Shown: one piece after another, positions 6,755 to 12,856 of the stretch
How positions within the stretch are numbered: the stretch's first letter is position 1
Layout: each line of letters starts with the position of its first letter
Origin: CAINVV01 sp037440345
GTDB taxonomy: Bacteria > Bacteroidota > Bacteroidia > Bacteroidales > Prolixibacteraceae
Direction: 5' to 3'
NCBI GenBank assembly: GCA_037440345.1
Contig: JBBIUJ010000098.1
Span: forward strand, 1 to 12,856
DNA: 12,856 nt
Notes under the pieces: model-generated
The model's database searches: none
What the model saw: only the letters and a program-made list of their open reading frames with translations
What the model was told of the DNA's origin: nothing
Position numbers and translations under genes: made by a program

Positions 6755-8210
6755 TGGCATTGATGTGTTTAACGACATATCGGTCATACAGAAAAAGCAG
6801 TACTGCGGCGCCAATTCCAATTCCTGTTATCACCATCCAGATGGAGGATGGGTGATATTTGTCCCATAAAAATTGGGTGAACTCCGTATTGGTCATTCCC
6901 ATTTTTCGTGCAGCAGCATAAAGGTAATCATTTTGGGAAAAATGTTCGCTGATAGCGGGTAGTTGAAAATTTCTGGAAACCGCTTCAAGCTGGGCAAAGG
7001 ATATTTTATCCGATAGGTTCTGGTACACATTTCCGGAAACAAATCCGCCAAAAAACGATCCGATGGCCACCGGAATAAACGAACAACCCATGTAGAGAGC
7101 GGTCTTATTTGGCGGTGCTATCCGGCCAATATATTCTGTGATTTTTGGAGAACTGGACATCTCCCCAAATGAAAAAAGCATCAGGAAAAGTATCATCAGC
7201 ATCCCGTTCTGCGTGGAAAAACACAAACCCATTGCTAAAGAGGCTATGAGGATCCCCGTAGTCATCACCTTCAGGGGTTTGTAGCGCATGGCAATGGAGG
7301 AAACGATAATCTGGAAGAGGATGATGAAACCTGCATCAGCATTGATCATCAGTTCTGCTGGAATGGTACCGTCGGTTGATCCCATTTTACTTGCAAGCCA
7401 GGGCCACAAGCTATGCAGAAAATTGAAAACCGGATGGGTATTTCCCCATTGGTCGATAAAGACGGGTAAAGAGAGGAAAAGTTGATAATACATGGTCCAG
7501 AAGCCGGCAATAATTAACAGAAACAGTAAAAACCGCCGGTCAGCAAGGGCTTCAAGAATATTCCCAAATAGCCTTTTTAGTTCATCCTTTAGGCTCAGGG
7601 TTAGAGCATCTCCTTTTTCCCTTTCGGGTTCTTTAAACAAAAAGATCAGCAGGATGAAATTGAAGGCGATCACCACAGCAGATGCATAGAAAACATATTC
7701 CCACGAATATTTCCGGAAGAAACTGGTAACAAACGGTCCCACAAAAGCGCCAATGTTGACCATCATGTAAAAGATGCCGAATCCGATGGAAGAGGTCTCG
7801 CTGTTGGTGGTTTTGGCCACAGTTGCCGAGATGATGGGCTTAAAAAGCGCCGCTCCAATGGCCAGAAAAAGATACAGGAGAAAGACCATGGAGTAGGTGT
7901 GAAACATTGGCATCATCAAAAACGCCAGTGTATAAAGGCTGTAGGCAATAAATAGCGTTTTGCGGTATCCGATCCTGTCCGCAATAGCGCCGGTGATTAA
8001 GGGTAAAAAATAGAGGATGGCCGTTCCGATTCCCATCATCAACCCTTTCTGGGTTTGGGTAAACCCGAGTCCGCCCTGATCGGTGGATCCGGTCAGATAA
8101 AGGGCAAAGAGCATGTAGAACCCGTAAAAGGCCCATCGCTCAAACAACTCCATGGCATTGGCGTACCAGAAATTGGTGGGAAATTTTCGAAAAACAGTTA
8201 TTGGGTTCAT
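6747..8210 (-). CDS. POT/PTR2-like proton-coupled transporter (MFS superfamily)
   Basis: 487 aa inner-membrane protein with about 12-14 hydrophobic helices. POT family features: ELFERWAFYG at 21-30 matches the ExxER(F)xYYG proton-coupling motif of helix 1 (E21, E24, R25). GAIADRIGYRKT (74-85) is MFS motif A. FKP at 123-125 supplies the conserved helix-4 Lys (K124). FYMMVNIGAFVGP (147-159) is the PTR2 FYxxINxGA signature. FGEMSSSPKITEYIGRIAPPNKTALYMG (348-375) matches the helix-10 region with its conserved Glu (E350). Such proteins take up di- or tripeptides or related solutes with protons. The Arg found eight residues after the second motif Glu in peptide carriers (YYGMR) is Tyr here (Y32), so the substrate may differ. 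It is followed, with overlap, by a predicted outer-membrane protein and has a -7 promoter element about 26 nt upstream. Confidence 0.85.
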   Translation of the reverse strand: MNPITVFRKFPTNFWYANAMELFERWAFYGFYMLFALYLTGSTDQGGLGFTQTQKGLMMGIGTAILYFLPLITGAIADRIGYRKTLFIAYSLYTLAFLMMPMFHTYSMVFLLYLFLAIGAALFKPIISATVAKTTNSETSSIGFGIFYMMVNIGAFVGPFVTSFFRKYSWEYVFYASAVVIAFNFILLIFLFKEPEREKGDALTLSLKDELKRLFGNILEALADRRFLLFLLIIAGFWTMYYQLFLSLPVFIDQWGNTHPVFNFLHSLWPWLASKMGSTDGTIPAELMINADAGFIILFQIIVSSIAMRYKPLKVMTTGILIASLAMGLCFSTQNGMLMILFLMLFSFGEMSSSPKITEYIGRIAPPNKTALYMGCSFIPVAIGSFFGGFVSGNVYQNLSDKISFAQLEAVSRNFQLPAISEHFSQNDYLYAAARKMGMTNTEFTQFLWDKYHPSSIWMVITGIGIGAAVLLFLYDRYVVKHINANE

Positions 8211-8235
8211 CCTTTTTTCTTGTATTTGGAAGGCT

Positions 8236-8243
8236 CAAATGTA
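8236..8243 (-). promoter_or_regulatory. -7 promoter element for the transporter gene
   Basis: The minus strand reads TACATTTG, an exact TAnnTTTG. No TTTG is found at the ideal distance upstream, so the promoter is incomplete by consensus. The predicted start near 8229 leaves about 19 nt of leader before the ATG at 8210. Confidence 0.5.
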
Positions 8244-8439
8244 AATAAAAATGGTTCACATTTTTGATAGGCTTATTGCCAGACGAATGGTTTGAAGCGA
8301 TTGGAATTAAACCATCAACTTTTGGATGTGAACAAGGCATCGTTTTTTGTCAATCTATGTCCTTGACCTATCGGCTTTGTCCGGAGCCCTGTTGACCAAA
8401 ATCATAAAATCGATCATCGATATTTGTACTTATTCGGTT

Positions 8440-8447
8440 TATCTTTG
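8440..8447 (+). promoter_or_regulatory. -7 promoter element for lipA
   Basis: TATCTTTG, an exact TAnnTTTG, 19 nt before the lipA ATG at 8467. The same sequence forms the -7 box of rRNA promoter P1. A TTTG occurs at 8423-8426, but the spacing of 13 nt is too short for the usual -33 box, so strength is uncertain. Its position supports the start at 8467 over the longer frame. Confidence 0.55.
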
Positions 8448-8466
8448 TCTGCTCATATCAATCAGA

Positions 8467-9321
8467 ATGGAAAGAAGACAAAAACCCGACTGGCTGAAAA
8501 TCAAACTTCCTACCGGGACCAATTATAGACAGGTCAAACAGATCGTTGAAGGACATCATCTTCATACCATCTGCTCCAGCGGCAAATGTCCCAACATGGG
8601 CGAATGCTGGGGTGCCGGTACAGCCACTTTCATGATATTGGGTGAGATTTGTACGCGCTCCTGTAAATTCTGTGCTACCCTATCGGGAAAGCCACTACCG
8701 CCCGATCCTGCAGAACCGGCCAGGGTGGCCGAATCGATCCGGTTGATGGGATTGAAACATGTGGTGATAACTTCAGTCGATCGCGATGATCTTCCGGATG
8801 GCGGAGCGGCTCACTGGGCCGGGACGATCAATCAGATCCGGTTGATAAATCAAGAGACGACCATTGAGGTCTTAATTCCTGATTTTGATGGGAAGCCTGA
8901 ATTAGTAGAATTGATCGCGTTGGCAAAACCAGATATCATCTCCCACAACATTGAAACTGTCGAGCGGCTTACACCGATGGTTAGGAGCCGTGCAAAATAC
9001 CGGACCAGCCTGAAAGTGGTTGAGCTGATCGGATCGTTCGGTCTGGTTTCCAAGTCAGGGATCATGGTCGGTCTTGGAGAAACATCGGATGAAGTTTTAC
9101 AATGCATGGACGATTTGAGGCAGGCGAACTGTGAGGTTTTGACCATTGGCCAGTACCTTCAGCCAACCAGGAAACATCTGGAGGTGGTCGAATACCTGCA
9201 TCCCGACCAGTTTGCCAATTTCAAAAATGAGGGACTGGCTCGCGGATTTAGGATTGTTGAGAGCGCACCACTGGTCCGGTCTTCTTACCATGCCGAAAGA
9301 CATCTGATCAAACAATCTTGA
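8467..9321 (+). CDS. lipA: Lipoyl synthase (radical SAM)
   Basis: 284 aa from the ATG at 8467. LipA inserts two sulfur atoms into protein-bound octanoyl groups on lipoyl domains of 2-oxoacid dehydrogenases and the glycine cleavage H protein. Both iron-sulfur sites are visible: the auxiliary cluster Cys triad C36, C41, C47 (CSSGKCPNMGEC) and the radical SAM triad C62, C66, C69 (CTRSCKFC, the CX3CX2C motif). The C-terminal RSSY (271-274) supplies the Ser ligand of the auxiliary cluster. Also seen: VITSVDRDDLPDGGA and IMVGLGET. The frame is open upstream to a TTG at 8347, but the extra 40 residues are hydrophobic and unlike LipA, and a promoter element lies inside them. lipB follows after 16 nt, so the two should share a transcript. 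The sulfur-donor Cys are those of the auxiliary cluster. Confidence 0.97.
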   Translation: MERRQKPDWLKIKLPTGTNYRQVKQIVEGHHLHTICSSGKCPNMGECWGAGTATFMILGEICTRSCKFCATLSGKPLPPDPAEPARVAESIRLMGLKHVVITSVDRDDLPDGGAAHWAGTINQIRLINQETTIEVLIPDFDGKPELVELIALAKPDIISHNIETVERLTPMVRSRAKYRTSLKVVELIGSFGLVSKSGIMVGLGETSDEVLQCMDDLRQANCEVLTIGQYLQPTRKHLEVVEYLHPDQFANFKNEGLARGFRIVESAPLVRSSYHAERHLIKQS

Positions 9322-9337
9322 AACAAAATATTTACGA

Positions 9338-10039
9338 ATGCAAACGATACAATTCCTCGATCTTGGACTATCCGAATATGGCATAACCTGGGACAGACAG
9401 GAGTCGCTGATGAAGGGAATCATTGATTTGAAGCTTCATAATCAGGATCTTGCAGAGCATACGCGAATCGTCACACCAGGTTATCTTCTGTTTGTCGAAC
9501 ATCCGCCGGTTTATACGCTGGGGAAAAGCGGCGAGAGCCACAATCTTTTGCTGAACAGTGCCCAACTGGCCGACAAGCAGATTAGTTTCTACAAGACCAA
9601 CCGGGGAGGCGACATTACTTTTCATGGCCCCGGTCAGTTGGTTGGTTATCCGATTCTGGACCTGGAAAACTTTGGGATCGGATTGAGACAATATATATAT
9701 AATATAGAGGAGGTGATTATTCGTGCACTTGCTAAATTTGGAATCACCAGTTCACGTGATCCCCAAGCTACCGGTGTATGGCTGGATGTAGGGGAACCGG
9801 CAGCACGTAAAATCTGTGCCATAGGAGTCAAGAGTTCCCGGCACGTAACCATGCATGGTTTTGCATTGAATGTAAATACCGATTTGGATTATTATCGGTA
9901 CATCCATCCATGCGGAATTATCGACAAAGGAGTAACCTCCATGGCAAAGGAGTTGGGAAAGTCTATCAGTATGGAAGAGGTGAAAAAAACGGTATTGGAT
10001 GCTTTCACTGAGATTTTCGGCGCAAAAGTTAATTTTTAA
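9338..10039 (+). CDS. lipB: Lipoyl(octanoyl) transferase
   Basis: 233 aa. LipB moves octanoyl from acyl carrier protein to the Lys of lipoyl domains, making the substrate for LipA. Motifs: FVEHPPVYTLGKSG (52-65), RGGDITFHGPGQLVGYPILDL (starts at R89), ARKICAIGVKSSRHVTMHG with the catalytic Lys at 158 (start of KICAIG), ALNVNTDL (176-183), and HPCGI with the acyl-thioester Cys at 192. Length is normal (E. coli 213). It lies 16 nt after lipA on the same strand, giving a two-gene lipoate pathway. No lipoate-protein ligase gene is in the window. The ATG at 9338 has an A/T-rich upstream and no Shine-Dalgarno sequence. After the stop is only a weak hairpin (GAAAAC 10047-10052 / GTTTTC 10066-10071) without a T-tract. 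Confidence 0.97.
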   Translation: MQTIQFLDLGLSEYGITWDRQESLMKGIIDLKLHNQDLAEHTRIVTPGYLLFVEHPPVYTLGKSGESHNLLLNSAQLADKQISFYKTNRGGDITFHGPGQLVGYPILDLENFGIGLRQYIYNIEEVIIRALAKFGITSSRDPQATGVWLDVGEPAARKICAIGVKSSRHVTMHGFALNVNTDLDYYRYIHPCGIIDKGVTSMAKELGKSISMEEVKKTVLDAFTEIFGAKVNF

Positions 10040-10164
10040 CTACCGTGAAAACCGTTAGATTTACAGTTTTCGTATCACGATACACTTAGTTTGTTTTGTA
10101 TATGGTTGATATTTAATCTGATAAACGGTATTTCCATTTCTCTCAAAAAAAGGTGACTAAGGTA

Positions 10165-10193
10165 TTGTGAAGAACAAAAAGTCTCTATCTTTG
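10165..10193 (+). promoter_or_regulatory. rRNA operon promoter P1
   Basis: TTG (10165-10167), 18 nt, TATCTTTG (10186-10193), a good Bacteroidota sigma-A promoter. Transcription would start near 10200, about 400 nt before 16S. Confidence 0.75.
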
Positions 10194-10245
10194 CACCCAC
10201 ATTTAAGAGCGATGAATGGGTAACTATTCTGGAAGTTTTTAGGCC

Positions 10246-10256
10246 AAGTTCATTGA
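10246..10256 (+). promoter_or_regulatory. boxA-like antitermination motif, copy 1 (between P1 and P2)
   Basis: AAGTTCATTGA, followed by GA. It resembles the core of E. coli rrn boxA (GCTCTTTAACA). Identical 11-mers occur at 10441 and 12639. Role inferred from similarity and position. Confidence 0.45.
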
Positions 10257-10335
10257 GAGGGGCGTTCAGAGATTGAGAAATTGGTTAATGATGCCCAGGC
10301 AGAGCGAAAGATTTCGGAAAAAACCTACAAAAAGG

Positions 10336-10367
10336 TTTGTACATGAAATAAAAACGCATTACATTTG
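10336..10367 (+). promoter_or_regulatory. rRNA operon promoter P2
   Basis: TTTG (10336-10339), 20 nt, TACATTTG (10360-10367), an exact consensus match. The sequence right after the box, CAC(C/T)C, is shared with P1. The -33 box overlaps the 3' arm of a hairpin, AAACCT (10321-10326) / AGGTTT (10333-10338). Start near 10374, about 225 nt before 16S. Confidence 0.82.
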
Positions 10368-10440
10368 CACTCCCTTTCGGGGTGAAAGCCGGACGAGAAA
10401 GAGGGCTTAGGTCAGGGAGGGGGAAAAAGGAATAAGAGAA

Positions 10441-10451
10441 AAGTTCATTGA
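10441..10451 (+). promoter_or_regulatory. boxA-like antitermination motif, copy 2 (16S leader)
   Basis: AAGTTCATTGA followed by AA, downstream of P2 and just before the predicted 5' arm of the 16S processing stem. This matches the placement of boxA in the leader of E. coli rRNA operons. Confidence 0.5.
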
Positions 10452-10465
10452 AAGATATTGAGAAG

Positions 10466-10488
10466 AAGGTAAGAAGAGAAGATACTAT
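10466..10488 (+). other. 5' arm of predicted 16S precursor processing stem
   Basis: AAGG (10466-10469), AGAAGAGAA (10472-10480) and CTAT (10485-10488) are complementary to CCTT (12187-12190), TTCTCTTCT (12177-12185) and ATAG (12171-12174) beyond the 16S 3' end, in the right antiparallel order. Such stems are typical RNase III substrates flanking 16S. TTCCGG (10490-10495) can also pair with CCGGAA (12121-12126). Confidence 0.6.
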
Positions 10489-10596
10489 GTTCCGGATTTT
10501 AGTTGACTGAAAAAGGTTAGCGAAAGATTCTGCGAAGAACATTTGGTAATTGAGCCAAAGCCTGAGGTTAAAAGGATATAATTTAAAATTTTCTAT

Positions 10597-12115
<1,519 letters not shown>

Positions 12116-12170
12116 GGAGACCGGAAGGTTTTGGCGCCGGTGTTAAGAGTAGGATCAAAGATTTGGGATT

Positions 12171-12190
12171 ATAGAATTCTCTTCTGCCTT
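12171..12190 (+). other. 3' arm of predicted 16S precursor processing stem
   Basis: ATAG (12171-12174), TTCTCTTCT (12177-12185) and CCTT (12187-12190) pair with the leader arm at 10466-10488, leaving internal loops of 2/4 and 1/2 nt. The strand is pyrimidine-rich, so chance pairing is possible, but three ordered blocks agree. Confidence 0.6.
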
Positions 12191-12213
12191 TTTTTTAAAG
12201 ACATTAAATACGG

Positions 12214-12303
12214 GTTATAAGTTATGAGTTATAAGTTATGACGGGGTTTGAGGAATAGTGCCCCATCTTCATCATTGATAACTCATCACTCATCACTCAT
12301 AAC
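12214..12303. repeat. Inverted repeat made of heptamer repeats
   Basis: Left arm, four tandem heptamers: GTTATAA, GTTATGA, GTTATAA, GTTATGA (12214-12241). Right arm: TGATAAC, TCATCAC, TCATCAC, TCATAAC (12276-12303), the reverse complement of GTTATGA, GTGATGA, GTGATGA, GTTATCA. The 28-nt arms match at 23 positions and enclose 34 nt with a nested GGGG (12243-12246) / CCCC (12261-12264) stem. It could be a miniature mobile element, a REP-like palindrome or a local slippage product folding in the spacer RNA. No flanking target duplication is obvious. Confidence 0.8.
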
Positions 12304-12312
12304 TGTAGTTAC

Positions 12313-12389
12313 AGTCTCGTAGCTCAGCTGGTTAGAGCGCTACACTGATAATGTAGAGGTCCCCAGTTCAAATCTGGGCGGGACTACCA
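12313..12389 (+). tRNA. tRNA-Ile (anticodon GAT)
   Basis: Complete cloverleaf: acceptor AGTCTCG (12313-12319) with CGGGACT (12379-12385) including one G-U pair; anticodon stem CTACA/TGTAG with loop CTGATAA, anticodon GAT at 12347-12349; T arm CCCAG-TTCAAAT-CTGGG. Discriminator A (12386) and an encoded CCA (12387-12389). The first pair A1-U72 is as in E. coli tRNA-Ile. The 16S-Ile-Ala-23S spacer position is standard. Confidence 0.97.
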
Positions 12390-12418
12390 GAAACGAATTT
12401 GAAATTGTGAAAATTTTG

Positions 12419-12459
12419 AAATGTGAAAATGGACAAAAAATCATTTTGACATTTTTTTT
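12419..12459 (+). other. AT-rich, terminator-like hairpin between tRNA-Ile and tRNA-Ala
   Basis: AAATGTGAAAATG (12419-12431) pairs with CATTTTGACATTT (12442-12454) with one mismatch, loop of 10 nt, followed by more T (run 12452-12459). The shape is that of a weak intrinsic terminator, but it lies inside the rRNA operon, so a processing or folding role, or bypass by antitermination, is more likely. Confidence 0.5.
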
Positions 12460-12481
12460 GCTTAATCAAATATTAAAATAG

Positions 12482-12512
12482 TATTGTGAAGTCAACGGTT
12501 GACACAACAATA
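12482..12512. repeat. Two-block palindrome in the tRNA-Ile / tRNA-Ala spacer
   Basis: TATTGT (12482-12487), GTCAAC (12491-12496), centre G, GTTGAC (12498-12503), ACAATA (12507-12512): two perfect 6-bp blocks separated on each side by 3 unpaired nt. It could be an RNA hairpin for precursor cleavage or a DNA palindrome for protein binding. Confidence 0.65.
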
Positions 12513-12545
12513 TCAGTTCATATAATATTGAAATAGAATACAATC

Positions 12546-12619
12546 GGGGGATTAGCTCAGTTGGCTAGAGCGCTTGATTTGCATTCAAGAGGTCAAGGGT
12601 TCGACTCCCTTATTCTCCA
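12546..12619 (+). tRNA. tRNA-Ala (anticodon TGC)
   Basis: Cloverleaf: acceptor GGGGGAT (12546-12552) with ATTCTCC (12612-12618) including G-U pairs; anticodon stem CTTGA/TCAAG, loop TTTGCAT, anticodon TGC at 12580-12582; T arm AAGGG-TTCGACT-CCCTT. Discriminator A at 12619. The next bases are CCC, so CCA is not encoded and must be added, unlike the neighbouring tRNA-Ile. Confidence 0.97.
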
Positions 12620-12622
12620 CCC

Positions 12623-12637
12623 GCCCTTAGTAAGGGC
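12623..12637 (+). other. Perfect hairpin directly after tRNA-Ala
   Basis: GCCCTTAGTAAGGGC, a 15-nt palindrome with a single central G, 3 nt past the tRNA discriminator and just before the pre-23S boxA-like motif. It is not followed by a T-tract, so it is probably a tRNA 3'-end or pre-23S processing structure rather than a terminator. Confidence 0.55.
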
Positions 12638-12638
12638 A

Positions 12639-12649
12639 AAGTTCATTGA
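12639..12649 (+). promoter_or_regulatory. boxA-like antitermination motif, copy 3 (before 23S)
   Basis: AAGTTCATTGA followed by CA, the closest of the three copies to boxA. E. coli rRNA operons also carry boxA both in the leader and before 23S. Confidence 0.5.
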
Positions 12650-12756
12650 CATGCTGGAAGAGACGAAAGAGTAAAGAAAGACGCTGGAAGGGCGGTTCGA
12701 AGGTGATAGGGAAGGATTTATCCTGAGTTAGAACCGGGTATCGCCGGAAACAGTAA

Positions 12757-12856
12757 GAAAGTAAACAAGGGCGTACGGAGGATGCCTTGGCTCTCAGAGG
12801 CGAAGAAGGACGTGATAAGCTGCGATAAGCTGCGGGGAGGTGCAAATAACTGTTAA
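12757..12856 (+). rRNA. 23S ribosomal RNA, 5' end (partial)
   Basis: The segment with GGATGCCTTGGCTCTCAGAG and GAAGGACGTGATAAGCTGCG corresponds to the first ~100 nt of bacterial 23S rRNA. The 5' end is estimated from the GCGTACGG block at 12771 and may be off by several nt. The gene runs off the right edge. Just upstream, CGGTTC (12693-12698) and GAACCG (12731-12736) can pair in the pre-23S leader. Confidence 0.93.

Larger units (their letters stand above)
8211..8466. other. Divergent intergenic region, transporter / lipA
   Basis: 256 nt between the transporter ATG and the lipA ATG. Besides the two -7 elements listed separately, nothing recognisable is present. A reading frame runs into lipA from a TTG at 8347, but it has no LipA-like residues before 8467 and contains the lipA promoter element. 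Confidence 0.6.
10040..10596 (+). other. rRNA operon upstream and leader region (557 nt, non-coding)
   Basis: No gene is visible. The region contains tandem promoters P1 and P2, two copies of a boxA-like AAGTTCATTGA, short hairpins (AAACCT/AGGTTT at 10321-10338; CGAAA/TTTCG at 10305-10316) and the 5' arm of the predicted 16S processing stem. Blocks AAGTTCATTGA, ATTGAGAA, GGTTA and GCGAAAGATT occur in the same order after both promoters, indicating a duplicated leader module. Confidence 0.75.
12116..12312 (+). other. 16S / tRNA-Ile internal transcribed spacer
   Basis: 197 nt, no gene. It begins with a short hairpin ACCGG (12120-12124) / CCGGT (12137-12141), then the 3' arm of the 16S processing stem, then the heptamer-repeat hairpin described separately. 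Confidence 0.8.

Noticed and set aside
6755..6820. N-terminal extension of the barrel protein to 6820
   Set aside because: It lies inside the transporter gene and would put about 22 extra residues before the signal peptide.
8347..8466. N-terminal extension of lipA from a TTG
   Set aside because: Unlike LipA, contains the promoter element, and a better ATG follows at 8467.
10047..10071. Terminator after lipB
   Set aside because: A 6-bp AT-rich stem with a 13-nt loop and no T-tract; too weak to call.
12214..12303. CRISPR array
   Set aside because: The 7-nt units are contiguous with no spacers, and no cas gene is present.

Overview
The window comes from a chromosome of the phylum Bacteroidota, most likely order Bacteroidales or Marinilabiliales. 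The 16S gene carries the Cytophaga-Flavobacterium-Bacteroides signature GTACTGAGACACGGACCA (10906-10923). Several promoters fit the Bacteroidota sigma-A consensus (TTTG, 19-20 nt, TAnnTTTG). No gene has a Shine-Dalgarno sequence at a useful distance, and the order rplM-rpsI-rpsB-tsf / pyrH-frr is typical of the phylum. The Bacteroides/Prevotella-type stretch AAGGTCCCCCACATTGG has one mismatch here, so the organism probably lies outside Bacteroidaceae/Prevotellaceae. Genus cannot be fixed without a database search.

Layout. 1-389 (-): N-terminal receiver domain of a response regulator that runs off the left edge. 660-1118 (+): SPOR-domain lipoprotein. 1143-5339 (-): translation block, read rplM, rpsI, rpsB, tsf, then an intrinsic terminator, then pyrH and frr from their own promoter. 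5594-8210 (-): a POT-like proton-coupled transporter followed by a predicted outer-membrane beta-barrel protein whose start overlaps the transporter stop. 8467-10039 (+): lipA and lipB, which make protein-bound lipoate de novo. 10040-12856 (+): start of a ribosomal RNA operon with two tandem promoters, a leader, 16S rRNA, tRNA-Ile(GAT), tRNA-Ala(TGC) and the first ~100 nt of 23S rRNA.

How it fits together. Most of the window is housekeeping: ribosome parts (L13, S9, S2, rRNA), elongation and recycling factors (EF-Ts, RRF), UMP kinase and lipoylation. The less ordinary material is small-scale and lies mainly in the rRNA operon. The leader contains two similar modules, each with a promoter and the same ordered short blocks. 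A boxA-like AAGTTCATTGA occurs in both modules and again before 23S. The 16S flanks can pair into a processing stem. The 16S-tRNA-Ile spacer holds a hairpin built of four heptamer repeats per arm. Other points are a long acidic tail on S2, an altered binding-site residue in the POT-like transporter, and a GTG start on rplM. I found no CRISPR array, transposase, phage gene or defence system.
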